From assembly GCA_904424815.1 (NCBI GenBank), contig CAJGBI010000001.1, forward strand, positions 186,001-250,000: a DNA stretch of 64,000 nt, in the 5' to 3' direction. Made by a program: the position numbers and the translations under genes. Positions 43,786-52,933 of this stretch are shown here, piece by piece (within the stretch, counting starts at the first letter, position 1; each line of letters starts with the position of its first letter). This DNA is from Puniceicoccaceae bacterium Marseille-Q1082. GTDB taxonomy: Bacteria > Verrucomicrobiota > Verrucomicrobiia > Opitutales > Intestinicryptomonadaceae. The notes under the pieces were generated by a model. That model did not search any database. It was not told the DNA's origin and saw only the letters and a program-made list of their open reading frames with translations.

Positions 43786-45797
43786 AAAGAAAGACCGCAA
43801 AAACAGCAACAATCCTATTTTCGCTAATTCCCGCCGCGCTCTTCGCGCAGGCCCAAAACTCCGCGGAGGACTCCGTCGGGGCGGAGGAGGGCGGCGTCAA
43901 AACCCTCGACGCGTACGAGGTGACCGCCCTGCGCTTCGCGGACTCCGTATTCGACGTCCCCGCCAGCACGCAGAACATATCGTCCGATGCGATAGAAAAG
44001 AGCGGCCTCGTTTCCGTCCCCGACGTCCTGCGCAGGCACGCGGGCGTCAACGTTCGCAACACGGGGCTGAGCCCGTTTACCGCGGAGCTTTCCATGCGCG
44101 GATTCGGCGAGAACAGCGGCCAGCGCGTCATGGTAATAGTGGACGGGCAGAGGCTCAACACGCTCGACCTCTCTTTCATAAACTGGGCGCAGCTGCCGCT
44201 CGAGAACATCGAAAACATCGAGGTCATGCGCGGCCCGCAGACCGCCGCATACGGAAATTACGCCGAGAGCGGGGTGGTGAAAATCACGACAAAGCGCTGG
44301 AACCAGCCTGATACCGCGAAGATCGGAGGGTTTTTCGGAACCTACGGCGAGTACCAGGGGTACGCGCGCGCCTCGCATTCCGACGGCGACTACTACGCCT
44401 CCGCTTCCGCAAACTACTACCACAACAGCGGCTACGTTGACAATTCGCTCAACTGGAACAAGACAGCCGCAGTAGCCGCCGGCGCAAAGCTCGACGGGCA
44501 GAACGACATCACGTTTTCCGCGAGCGGCGGCGACGAATTTCTGCGCTGGGCCAACCCGCTTTCGTCATACTCCGAAATGATGCGCGACCCGACCTCTAAT
44601 TCGGGCGTTTCGAGCGAAAACAACCTCAACTTCGCTACCGTCGCCGCCGCGCTCGAAAATTCATCTTCTTTTGGCGAGGGCGCAATCCAGATGGGCGCCA
44701 ATATGCGCGAGGTCGACACTCTCTTTCCGTCTTCGTGGGGGGACACGTCGAACAGCGTCGTGCTGTGGACGGCGTCGTTTACGCCGCGCTACCGCGTACT
44801 GCTCGGCTCGGAGGACGAGAGCTTCGCCGAGGGCGGGGTTGACTTCTACTACGACAACATGTCGTCGAAGCGATATTCCGACGGCGGGTATTCCAATAAA
44901 ATAGGCTCTACCGACATTGAGCGCGTCACGGTCGCCCCGTGGCTCGGCGGGAGGCTTGCGATAGACGACGTGTTTTCAGTGACGGCCGCGGGAAGGTACG
45001 AAACCGCCCTGAATTATGTAGACCACTATTCCGCCGCTCCCTACGACGAGAGCAAAAATTTCGGGGGGTTCGCGGGGCAGATAGGCTTCAACGCCAAGCT
45101 CGACGAGACTTGCAACGTCTATTTCAGGTTCGACCAGATTTACAGATATCCGGCCATCGACGAAATGGCGTCGTACTGGGGGTACGCCACCGACGCCTTC
45201 AATCCCCTCATCGACCCCGAGCGCGGCCAGAACTATGAAATCGGCGTCAACTTTGCCAGCGGCCCGTGGAGGGCGAACGCCAGCCTGTTTTTCATGCATC
45301 TCGACAACGAGATAATGCTCAACCCCGCAACTTACGCCTCCGAAAACATCGGCTCGACGGACAGGTTCGGCGCGGACGTGCGGCTGGCGTACAAGCTCGA
45401 GCATTTCGGCGTGTCCACGGCGTGGGCGTTCGTATCCGCCAAATTCGACGGCGGCGAATACGACGGCAGCCGCGTGCCGCTCGTCCCCGCGATAGTCTCC
45501 ACAACGCGCGCTTGGGTTCGGCCGGTTGAATTTTTGGAGCTCGCCGTGGAATACGAATGGGCGAGCGGCCAGTACATGGGCAGCGACTTCGCCAATTCTC
45601 AGGAAAAAATGCCCGCCGCATGGACCTTGAATTTCGTCGCGAACTTTTTCATAACCGAAAACGTCCGCGCCTTCGCCGCTTTCAACAATGTCACCGACGA
45701 AATCTACGCCTCATACGCGGTCCATTCCGCCTACGGCGATTCGTGGTATCCCGCGCTCGGCAGAAATATAAGGGTTGGCGTGGAATTCAAATTCTAA
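43782..45797 (+). CDS. TonB-dependent outer-membrane receptor
   Basis: A 671-residue outer-membrane transporter. Signal peptide MKRKTAKTATILFSLIPAAL (to about residue 24), a possible TonB box near TLDAYEVTALRFAD, plug domain with STQNISSDAIEKSGLVSVPDVL, LSMRGFGENSGQRVMVIVDG and NIENIEVMRGPQTAAYGNYAESG, then a 22-strand barrel ending in NIRVGVEFKF with terminal Phe. It resembles receptors for siderophores, vitamin B12 or small glycans; the substrate cannot be told. It is the last gene of the decarboxylase operon, suggesting uptake of a metal chelate or of an amine-linked compound (inference). Confidence 0.93.
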   Translation: MKRKTAKTATILFSLIPAALFAQAQNSAEDSVGAEEGGVKTLDAYEVTALRFADSVFDVPASTQNISSDAIEKSGLVSVPDVLRRHAGVNVRNTGLSPFTAELSMRGFGENSGQRVMVIVDGQRLNTLDLSFINWAQLPLENIENIEVMRGPQTAAYGNYAESGVVKITTKRWNQPDTAKIGGFFGTYGEYQGYARASHSDGDYYASASANYYHNSGYVDNSLNWNKTAAVAAGAKLDGQNDITFSASGGDEFLRWANPLSSYSEMMRDPTSNSGVSSENNLNFATVAAALENSSSFGEGAIQMGANMREVDTLFPSSWGDTSNSVVLWTASFTPRYRVLLGSEDESFAEGGVDFYYDNMSSKRYSDGGYSNKIGSTDIERVTVAPWLGGRLAIDDVFSVTAAGRYETALNYVDHYSAAPYDESKNFGGFAGQIGFNAKLDETCNVYFRFDQIYRYPAIDEMASYWGYATDAFNPLIDPERGQNYEIGVNFASGPWRANASLFFMHLDNEIMLNPATYASENIGSTDRFGADVRLAYKLEHFGVSTAWAFVSAKFDGGEYDGSRVPLVPAIVSTTRAWVRPVEFLELAVEYEWASGQYMGSDFANSQEKMPAAWTLNFVANFFITENVRAFAAFNNVTDEIYASYAVHSAYGDSWYPALGRNIRVGVEFKF

Positions 45798-45962
45798 TCC
45801 GACGGCGGGCGCGTGAGAATGGGCTTGATGCTCCGTTGGGAGGACCGCCGCAGCCGCGCGGCGTGTTGGCGGTTTTCATATGCTCGTCCGGTTCCCTTTT
45901 GACCGCGCCCCTTTGGGGCGATGTTTTTATTTTGGGCGCGCGTTTGCCGCTTGCGCCCCGTA

Positions 45963-46021
45963 TTGAAAGAGCCCGCGTCGGCCGCATACTCCGATGCGGG
46001 CCCGCCGGATGGCTCTTTCAA
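45963..46021. repeat. Long imperfect hairpin with perfect 11-bp outer arms
   Basis: Outer arms TTGAAAGAGCC (45963-45973) and GGCTCTTTCAA (46011-46021) pair perfectly; a nested inner stem CCGCAT / ATGCGG closes a 6-nt loop. Within the 478-bp gap after the receptor gene. It could be a transcript-end structure, a small mobile repeat or a regulatory hairpin. Confidence 0.55.
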
Positions 46022-46166
46022 ATTGAACTCGCCCGCGGCAGCGCGCTTCCATCCTTTCCGCGGTTCTCGGTTTTTTTGCTTACGGCGAGAGCGTTGTTGC
46101 TGCGGCGCATGTTATATGCCGCCGCAATTCGCTGCCTCAAAATTTCCGACGCGCGGAATTTTATGT

Positions 46167-46220
46167 TCTCGCCCGAGCGCAGCCTAAACCCGAAAGCAAG
46201 GGGCGATTGGGAAGGATGGA
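46167..46220. repeat. Dispersed intergenic repeat, copy B
   Basis: Partner of the block at 22848-22901: identical CCTAAACCCGAAAGC core and similar flanks (CTCGCCCGAGC..., GGGGCGATTGGGAAGG). Apart from this and the hairpin, 45798-46275 holds no supported gene. Confidence 0.55.
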
Positions 46221-46275
46221 GGCGTTGGCGAAACCGGAGTTCGCAAAGGGGTGCGCCCTCCAATGCGCCATGCGC

Positions 46276-47652
46276 CTATTGGCGCAGGGTGGGGTTGTAC
46301 ATGTCTTCCGGCGCAATGTTGCATTCGCGCTTCATTTTCAGGCAGTATTCCAGCTTCCCGAAATTTGAGTCGCCGTTATTGCTGCCGAAGGTGAATTTTA
46401 TTCCGCGCGCCTTTGCCGCCTTTATGAATTCGGCGTCCGGAATTTCGTATTTCGCGCTGATTTCGAGAGCCATTCCGCCCTTCGCGAGCGCGTCGAGAAC
46501 CTTTTGGCGGCGCTCTTTGGTCCAGAGTTTCGCATAGTCGGCGGAGAGGGCGTCGGGCAGGTATGTGGCGTTCGCGTAAATGTCGGCGGGCTCGCCGAGC
46601 ACCCCGCATATCTTTTCGACTATCATATCCATGTAGGCCTGGCGGTCTTTTATTTTCACCTCTTCCGGCACCCAGAGGTGGACGCGGCTGCCGTCGCGGT
46701 CCTCAAAAGTCATTCCGTCGGTGAACACGTATGCGAACTTTTCGCGCGCGGGCTTTGTTATCAAGTTCATCCACTCGCGACCCTCCGCCTGCATAGCGAG
46801 AATGTAGGGTTCGGACTTGTTCCTTTCGATGAACTCGATTGCGAGGGAGTCCTTGTTCACCGGAAAGTCCTTGCCGCAGTTTACCGCGACGATGTAGTTT
46901 ATTCCGTATTTGCGCGACTGCTTTTGCGCTTTCCGCGCGTCGAGGTCGCCCTTTAAGTGCACGTGGTAGTCCACGGCGGGAAAGTCGGACTGGTGCAGGC
47001 CCATGATGCCGTCGGCGCTCTCGGGCTCCGCCTCCGCGCGCACAGCGGAGGGCTTGAGCCTTCTGACTTTGAAATCCTTTATTTCGATTCCTTCTCCGGA
47101 GGCGCATTTTACGCCTATTGCGCCCTCGTCGAGCCGCATGTTGCTGTTTTCGGGGGTTCTGTACGGCTCTTCCGGCTCGGCGTATTCGACGAGCTGTTTG
47201 CCGTTCACGAAAATTTCGACGAGGTTCCCCGCGACTTTGGCTTTGACTTCCGCCCATTCGCCGTCGTTTGCCATGCGCTTTACGATATTTCTCACCCCGA
47301 GAAGGCTTCCGGTCTTGCGCCACCACGCCCTGGAATCGCGCGAATTGTCGATGGCGATTTTGTAGCCCTTGGATAATTCGGCGTCGGAGTGGAACGCGGC
47401 AAAGCCCGTCGAGCCGTTTAGCGTGCGGACTTTGAAGGACATCTCGAAGTCTTTGAACGCCCCCGCGTTCAGCTCGGGTTTCAGAATCGCGCTTGCGCCC
47501 TTTGAGAGGAGCAGGGCGCCGCCGGGGGCAGTGACGACTTTTCCGCTTATAGTCCAGTTGCCGCTTTTTTCCGCCGCGGCGAAGGCGGCCGCGCCGAACG
47601 AGAGCGACATCGCCGCCAATATTCCAAAAATGCCTCTCGCAAGATTTTTCAT
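46276..47652 (-). CDS. DUF1080 (3-keto-disaccharide hydrolase-like) domain fused to a PHP-type metal-dependent domain
   Basis: A 458-residue exported protein. Signal peptide to about residue 27 (SLSFGAAAFAAAE). Residues about 30-200 form a LamG-like beta-sandwich as in DUF1080 proteins (NWTISGKVVTAPGGALLL, GYKIAIDNSRDSRAW, VEIFVNGKQLVEY, EGIEIKDFKVRRL). Residues about 225-450 start with FPAVDYHVHLKGDLD, an H-x-H pattern of PHP/amidohydrolase metal sites, and end with AALEISAKYEIPDAEF-like and IKFTFGSNNGDSNFG. It may act on a sugar or phosphoester ligand captured by the N-terminal domain. The pairing is the notable point. Same strand as tex and the LptC-like gene, 62 bp after the latter. Confidence 0.72.
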   Translation of the reverse strand: MKNLARGIFGILAAMSLSFGAAAFAAAEKSGNWTISGKVVTAPGGALLLSKGASAILKPELNAGAFKDFEMSFKVRTLNGSTGFAAFHSDAELSKGYKIAIDNSRDSRAWWRKTGSLLGVRNIVKRMANDGEWAEVKAKVAGNLVEIFVNGKQLVEYAEPEEPYRTPENSNMRLDEGAIGVKCASGEGIEIKDFKVRRLKPSAVRAEAEPESADGIMGLHQSDFPAVDYHVHLKGDLDARKAQKQSRKYGINYIVAVNCGKDFPVNKDSLAIEFIERNKSEPYILAMQAEGREWMNLITKPAREKFAYVFTDGMTFEDRDGSRVHLWVPEEVKIKDRQAYMDMIVEKICGVLGEPADIYANATYLPDALSADYAKLWTKERRQKVLDALAKGGMALEISAKYEIPDAEFIKAAKARGIKFTFGSNNGDSNFGKLEYCLKMKRECNIAPEDMYNPTLRQ

Positions 47653-47714
47653 GCGCAAAATCAAAGAGATAGTTTGCGAAAATCGCAAGACTATTCGCGG
47701 GCGCGGGGCGGGCG

Positions 47715-48260
47715 TCAGAATTTTATCGCAAACTTTCCCCTCTCCGACGAAAACTTCAGCATCCTGCCGGAAAGCGAGACGGTCGCGGGGCTTCCGAGGC
47801 GCATTTCGCCCTTGTCGGTCGAGATTTTCACGTCGCCGGAGAGTACGAGGGTGAGGTCTTTTTTGAGCAGCGCGTGGTCGGCGCTCACCGTCATTTTATT
47901 TCTTTTGCCGTAGAGGGTGAGCGAAAAATTTTCGGCGGCTATGAAAAAGAGCGGAGGGGTTTTGAGTTTTTGAAGTTCCGCGTCGCCGAGGTTTCGGCAG
48001 TACACGTCCACCGCGAGCGAGCGTATGAGCAGCGTCTGCGGAATGGGTATTCCCCATTTTTTCACGCGGCTTTCAAAATTCATCGACTTTAAGCGTATCC
48101 GCGCCACCGCGTCCCCCGAGGCGGAGCGGCAGATTGTGTCGAGATTTTTACAGCTTTCGGGGTTTGCGAGGGCGGAGTAGTCGATGCCCGCGCCCGCAGT
48201 CGAAACCGCAGAGGCCGCTAACGCCAGGCAGAGAAAAAGCTTTTTCAGTTTCCGCCGCAT
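47715..48260 (-). CDS. Exported LptC/LptA-like protein
   Basis: A 181-residue protein with signal peptide (KLFLCLALAASAVSTAGA). The C-terminal half has beta-repeat texture, KMTVSADHALLKKDLTLVL, SGDVKISTDKGEMRLGSPAT, like LptC or OstA/LptA proteins that carry lipopolysaccharide across the periplasm. The similarity is by pattern only and no other lpt gene is nearby, so it may serve another purpose. It starts 6 bp after the tex stop and is probably co-transcribed with tex. Confidence 0.5.
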   Translation of the reverse strand: MRRKLKKLFLCLALAASAVSTAGAGIDYSALANPESCKNLDTICRSASGDAVARIRLKSMNFESRVKKWGIPIPQTLLIRSLAVDVYCRNLGDAELQKLKTPPLFFIAAENFSLTLYGKRNKMTVSADHALLKKDLTLVLSGDVKISTDKGEMRLGSPATVSLSGRMLKFSSERGKFAIKF

Positions 48261-48266
48261 CGCAGG

Positions 48267-50552
48267 TCACTTGCCAAGTTTTGAAAACGCGTCGCCGAAG
48301 GAGTTGAATCCGGCGTCCCCGCTCCCGCCGAACCTTCCGCGCCCCCCGCCGGAGCCGCCTTTCCCATGAACCCGCCCGCCGGAGCCCGCGGTTTCCCCCG
48401 CGCCGCGGGCGCGCTTTGCGGGGTTGGATTTCAGCGACAGCGATATCCTCTTGCGCGCCTTGTCCACCTCCAAAACGTATGCGCTCACTTTCTGCCCGGG
48501 GCGGACGGCCTCTTTCGGGTCTTTGACGAAGAAGTCTGCGAGCTCGCTTATATGGGCGAGCCCGTCCTGGTGCACGCCTATGTCTATGAAGGCCCCGAAC
48601 GCCGTGACGTTCGTCACTATCCCGGGCAGCCTCATGCCCTCGCGCAGGTCGTCGATTGAGCGGGCTTCGTCGGAGAATTTGAACGCCTCGAATTTTTCGC
48701 GCGGGTCGCGGCCCGGCTTGCCGAGCTCCTGCATGATGTCTTTTAGGGTCGGCAGCCCGATGTCTTCGCCGACGTAGTTTTCGAGCCTTATTTTCGAGCG
48801 CGCGGAGGCGTCGCGCATCAGCGATTTCACGTCTTCGCCCATGTCGGAGGCCATGCGCTCGACGAGCGCGTACCGCTCGGGGTGCACGGCGGAGGCGTCG
48901 AGGGGGTTTTCGGCGCCGCGTATTCGCAGGAAGCCCGCCGCCTGCTCGAAGCCTTTCGCACCGAGCCCGCGCACATTCATGAGCTCTTTGCGCGACTTGA
49001 ACGGCCCGTGCTCGTTGCGGTACGCGACGATGTTCGCGGCGGTCGCGGCGTTGAGCCCCGAAACGTATGAGAGCAGCTGTTTGCTCGCGGTGTTGACCTC
49101 CACGCCGACGCTGTTGACGCAGCTTACCACCACGTCGTCGAGCGACCTTTTAAGCTGCGCCTGGTTGACGTCGTGCTGGTACTGGCCCACGCCTATCGAC
49201 TGGGGGTCTATTTTCACGAGCTCCGCGAGCGGGTCCATGAGCCTGCGGCCTATCGAGACCGCCCCGCGCACGGTGATGTCCTTGTCGGGGAATTCCTCGC
49301 GGGCAACTTCGCTTGCGGAGTATATCGACGCGCCGCTCTCGTTCACCATCACTATCGGCAGGCTCGCGGGCAGCCCGAGAGACCTCGCAAAAGCCTCGGT
49401 TTCGCGCCCCGCAGTGCCGTTGCCGATGGCGATTGCCTCGATTTCAAAGCGCGCGCAGAGGCCGAGAATTTTGTCGGCGGCCTCCTTTTTGCGCATCGCC
49501 GACTGCTCGGGGTAGATTACGTCGTTGAATAGCAAGTCTCCCTGCCTGTTGAGGCAGACGACTTTGCAACCCGTCCTGAACCCGGGGTCGATGGCGAGCA
49601 CGTTTTTCTGCCCGAGCGGGGAGGCCATCAGAAGCTCTTTCAGATTCGACGCGAACACGGAAATCGCCTCGGCGTCGGCGCGCTTTTTCAGCTCAAGGCG
49701 CATGTGCGTTTCCGAGGCCGGCGCTAGCAGCCTTTTGTAAGAGTCCTCCACCGCGAGCTTCACCTGCTCCGCGCATTCGCCCGCGCCTTTTGCGTACATT
49801 TTTTTGAGGATTTCCACTGCGGGGGCTTCGTCGGGGACTACGCGCATTATTAAAAATCCCTCCGCCTCGCCACGGCGGACGGCGAGTATCCTGTGCGACG
49901 GCGCGGTCTTTGCGGGCTCCTTCCAGTCGAAGTAGTCGCGGTATTTCGCGGCTTCCTCCTCTTTGCCCGGCATAACCTTTGAGGACATGACGGCCTCCCT
50001 TTCAAAGTAGCCGCGCATTGCCTGGCGGGCTTCGGCGGAGTCGCTCACGGCTTCGGCGATGATGTCGCGCGCCCCCGCGAGCGCCGCCGCCGCGTCCGGA
50101 ACCTCCCTCTCTGTTGAAACGAATTCCGAGGCTTTTGCGGAACACTCCGAAGACTGATTGTTGAAAATGAAGTCTGCGAGCGGCTCAAGGCCCCTTTCCC
50201 GCGCGACAGTCGCGCGGGTTCTGCGCTTTGGCTTGAAGGGCTGGTATATGTCTTCGAGCTTAGCGAGCGTTTCGGCGGCCGCGATTGCGGCGGAGAGCTC
50301 GTCGGTGAGAAGGTTGCGCTCGGCGAGGGACTTTTTTATCGCTTCCCGCCTGTCGTCGAGGGCTTTCAGGCGTTCGAGCCCGTCGCGGATTGCGGCTATC
50401 GCAACTTCGTCGAGGGAGCCCGTGGCCTCTTTTCTGTACCGCGCGATGAACGGGACTGTCGCCCCGTCGCCGAGGAGTTTGGCTGTCGCGGCGACCTGCA
50501 TTACCGGCAAGGAGAGGTCTTTGGCGATTAAAATCAAATGGTTTTCGTTCAT
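48267..50552 (-). CDS. tex: Tex-type RNA-binding transcription accessory protein
   Basis: A 761-residue nucleic-acid-binding protein. Order seen: N-terminal helical region (LPVMQVAATAKLLGDGATVPFIARYRKEATG), YqgF/RNase H-like fold (NVLAIDPGFRTGCKVVCL, IAIGNGTAGRETEAF), helix-hairpin-helix region (YVSGLNAATAANIVAYRNEHG), then an S1 domain (GMRLPGIVTNVTAFGAFIDIGVHQDGLAHISELAD). A glycine-rich tail (GGSGGGRGRFGGSG) ends the protein. ATG 50552 (MNENHLILIAK) is chosen over a TTG nine codons earlier. Confidence 0.96.
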   Translation of the reverse strand: MNENHLILIAKDLSLPVMQVAATAKLLGDGATVPFIARYRKEATGSLDEVAIAAIRDGLERLKALDDRREAIKKSLAERNLLTDELSAAIAAAETLAKLEDIYQPFKPKRRTRATVARERGLEPLADFIFNNQSSECSAKASEFVSTEREVPDAAAALAGARDIIAEAVSDSAEARQAMRGYFEREAVMSSKVMPGKEEEAAKYRDYFDWKEPAKTAPSHRILAVRRGEAEGFLIMRVVPDEAPAVEILKKMYAKGAGECAEQVKLAVEDSYKRLLAPASETHMRLELKKRADAEAISVFASNLKELLMASPLGQKNVLAIDPGFRTGCKVVCLNRQGDLLFNDVIYPEQSAMRKKEAADKILGLCARFEIEAIAIGNGTAGRETEAFARSLGLPASLPIVMVNESGASIYSASEVAREEFPDKDITVRGAVSIGRRLMDPLAELVKIDPQSIGVGQYQHDVNQAQLKRSLDDVVVSCVNSVGVEVNTASKQLLSYVSGLNAATAANIVAYRNEHGPFKSRKELMNVRGLGAKGFEQAAGFLRIRGAENPLDASAVHPERYALVERMASDMGEDVKSLMRDASARSKIRLENYVGEDIGLPTLKDIMQELGKPGRDPREKFEAFKFSDEARSIDDLREGMRLPGIVTNVTAFGAFIDIGVHQDGLAHISELADFFVKDPKEAVRPGQKVSAYVLEVDKARKRISLSLKSNPAKRARGAGETAGSGGRVHGKGGSGGGRGRFGGSGDAGFNSFGDAFSKLGK

Positions 50553-50764
50553 AAAAAAATTTTCGAGATAATGTTTCAAACGCGGAGCTTTGTAAAGATT
50601 TGTCGCCGGAAATTTTCACGCCAAAAATTGCGCTCTTGAATCGAGCGGCGCCGGACTTTTTGCCGCTTCGACAAGGCGCGGTTTTTTTGCGCGGATGCGG
50701 GAAAGCGGCGAAAAAAACGATTTCCATTTTTATATCTTAATGATTGAAAGCATGTAAAAAAGTC

Positions 50765-50793
50765 TTGACTCGGGGTATTCAAGCCATTGAATA
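50765..50793 (+). promoter_or_regulatory. Putative promoter of the PEP-CTERM/lipoprotein gene
   Basis: TTGACT (50765-50770), 17 bp, TGAATA (50788-50793), ending 10 bp before the ATG at 50804. The remainder of 50553-50764 shows nothing else. Confidence 0.45.
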
Positions 50794-50803
50794 AAAAATA
50801 AGA

Positions 50804-52753
50804 ATGGCAGTTACTGTTCTTGTCGCGTGCTTTGCGCTCTGCGACTCTTTCGGAAATTCTTTCGTCGCGGAGAGCGCGGATTCCGTCGTTCCCGCCGGAG
50901 TTTATTCTGACCTTTACGACGACAGGAGGGCTAACCAGGCCGTAATTCTCGACGAGTACGGAATGGCGGCGGGAATCGGAAGCGGCGTGTCGGTGGACTA
51001 CCGGGGCTCGGGCTCGTCGCTCAACGAGATAAACGGAGTGCGCATATACAAAAGGAACACTTCAATAAGCGGGGTAGGTTCGATATTCGCGGACATATCT
51101 GTCGACTACGAAGCTTCCGGCGGTTCGGGGAATGTCTCCGGAATTTTTCTGAGGAAGGCGTCGCAGGCTGACGGAGCCGGCGTTATGGTCGAAAACATAA
51201 GCGCGGTCGCGCGGGCGGCGTTCGGGAGTTCTTACGGGATTTTCAATTACACGTCCTCTCTGGGAAACGTGGAAGGGGTATCGGCTTCTTCAAAAATTTC
51301 GGCGAGCGGCGGCAACGAGTCGTACGGGATTTACAATGTGATAAGATCCCGCATCGGCAGCTTGGGCAATCTCGAAATATCGGCGGACGGCAATTCCGTT
51401 TACGGAATATACGTCCAGAACGAATCCGAAATCGGCGGCATGTCGGATTTGAAAATTTCCGCAACCGCGAAAAGGGACGCCTACGGCATATATTTTTACG
51501 ATTCATCGCGTATAGGCAACCTCTCGGGGGTTTCAGTGAGCGTGTCGGGCGCAGAGGCGGTGGGAATATCCAAAGACGACAGCTGTTCGATAGGCGAGCT
51601 TTCCGGCGTGCGCATTTACGCGTCGGGGGCCGAGTACGCCGCGGGGATACAGCTCGGCTACTATTCGGAGGCTACCACGCTCTCGTTCAAAAATTCGTCG
51701 TCGGTTCGCGCGTCGTCTTCCGGAGGGACGGCGTACGCCATAGACAGCTATTCGTCCAATTCCCTCACGCTTAAAGGCGACTCCACCGTCCATACGCTCG
51801 AAGGCGTGGTGGATTCCGCGGGCGAACTCATAATAGACGGCTCATTCGCCCTTGAAAACTCCGCTTTCGGAGTCGAATCCGGAATGACCGTCAAAGGGGG
51901 CTCGATGCTTTCGTGGGAAGGGGTGTTGGAAATATCCGGAGGGCGCGCGGAATTTGAGGACGGCGCGAAAATTTCCGTAAAGCTCGACGTTCCCGAACTG
52001 CTCGGCGAATACGCCATAATTTCGAGCGACTCCGAAATAGCCGTGGCTCTGAGCGGGCTGGATTTTGAAATATTCAATTCGGAGGGAGAGCTCATCGACG
52101 GGGTTTCCCTCGCTCTGCGCGAACGCCCGGGCGGCGGCGAAATGCTTGTGGCGATTCCCGAGCCCGCGGCGTTTGCCGCCGCATTCGGAATTTTTGCCGC
52201 GTTTGCGGCGGCGGTTTTGCGCCGCCGCAAACGCGCGTGCCGTTCGGGGGCGTTGGGCGTTTTGGCGCTTGCTGCCCTGCTTGCGCTCGCCGGATGCGCC
52301 GGAACGGAAGCGGCCGCGCGCGGAAAATCCGCAAGCGTTTCGGTCGTCTGCCGCGACGGCTTTTCCGGCGCACGCGCGGAGATAGCGCGCGCCGAGCGCA
52401 AGCTTGTAAAGGGCGGGGCGGAGTTCCGAAACCCCGTGTCGGTGTGCTGCATTATGGCGCGGACGCTCTTGGAAAAGAGGCTGATGGAGCCGCTCGGCGA
52501 GGGCGCCGAGACTTCCATCGCCGCCGATTTGGGCGCCGGCGGGGCATTCCGCGTCCGCATATCGTGCGGAGGGGAGGTTTTTGATTTCGAGGGGACGGAG
52601 AATACGCCGGAAGGCGGCGATACTCCGAAGCTCGAAGGAGCCGTCAAAATTTCTCGAAACGGCAAATCTGAAATCCGCAAGTTTGACTTCGTTGTGCGAA
52701 GGGACGGAATAGCAGTCGGCGACCATTGGATCGACGCTGGGGCGGGAAAATAG
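50804..52753 (+). CDS. PEP-CTERM surface protein read through into a lipoprotein
   Basis: A 649-residue frame in two parts. Part 1 (1 to about 478): short hydrophobic start (MAVTVLVACFALCDS), then a Ser/Gly-rich beta-helix-like passenger with four to five 26-27-residue repeats (SYGIYNVIRSRIGSLGNLEIS, VYGIYVQNESEIGGMSDLKI, about residues 143-280), then a PEP-CTERM tail: IPEP at about 451, hydrophobic helix, RRRKRA at about 473-478. Part 2 begins with TGC (52238-52240), exactly where the three neighbouring paralogue-type proteins have a stop, and runs at once into a lipoprotein signal with lipobox LAGC (Cys498) and a 150-residue unknown domain. A TTG start for a separate lipoprotein (about 52253) is possible. 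A TGA-to-TGC change is the simplest explanation of the fusion. Confidence 0.75.
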   Translation: MAVTVLVACFALCDSFGNSFVAESADSVVPAGVYSDLYDDRRANQAVILDEYGMAAGIGSGVSVDYRGSGSSLNEINGVRIYKRNTSISGVGSIFADISVDYEASGGSGNVSGIFLRKASQADGAGVMVENISAVARAAFGSSYGIFNYTSSLGNVEGVSASSKISASGGNESYGIYNVIRSRIGSLGNLEISADGNSVYGIYVQNESEIGGMSDLKISATAKRDAYGIYFYDSSRIGNLSGVSVSVSGAEAVGISKDDSCSIGELSGVRIYASGAEYAAGIQLGYYSEATTLSFKNSSSVRASSSGGTAYAIDSYSSNSLTLKGDSTVHTLEGVVDSAGELIIDGSFALENSAFGVESGMTVKGGSMLSWEGVLEISGGRAEFEDGAKISVKLDVPELLGEYAIISSDSEIAVALSGLDFEIFNSEGELIDGVSLALRERPGGGEMLVAIPEPAAFAAAFGIFAAFAAAVLRRRKRACRSGALGVLALAALLALAGCAGTEAAARGKSASVSVVCRDGFSGARAEIARAERKLVKGGAEFRNPVSVCCIMARTLLEKRLMEPLGEGAETSIAADLGAGGAFRVRISCGGEVFDFEGTENTPEGGDTPKLEGAVKISRNGKSEIRKFDFVVRRDGIAVGDHWIDAGAGK

Positions 52754-52881
52754 CGCGGGGCTTCCCTCTGATTTCGGGCGCGCGGGTTGACGAGCGCGCC
52801 CGTTTTTTATGCCCGTTTTCCCCGCGCGCCGCCTTGCTTTGCCCGCGCTGTGCGCGCGAATCTATTGCGCCGCGCGGGCGC

Positions 52882-52908
52882 AAAAAAAGCGGAGCTTTCA
52901 GGCTCCGC
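52882..52908 (-). terminator. Intrinsic terminator of the first tandem PEP-CTERM gene
   Basis: GCGGAGC / GCTCCGC arms (52889-52895 and 52902-52908) with a 6-nt loop, followed in the minus direction by seven T. Confidence 0.75.
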
Positions 52909-52933
52909 CCTTTGTGAAAATCTTGCCTGGCTC

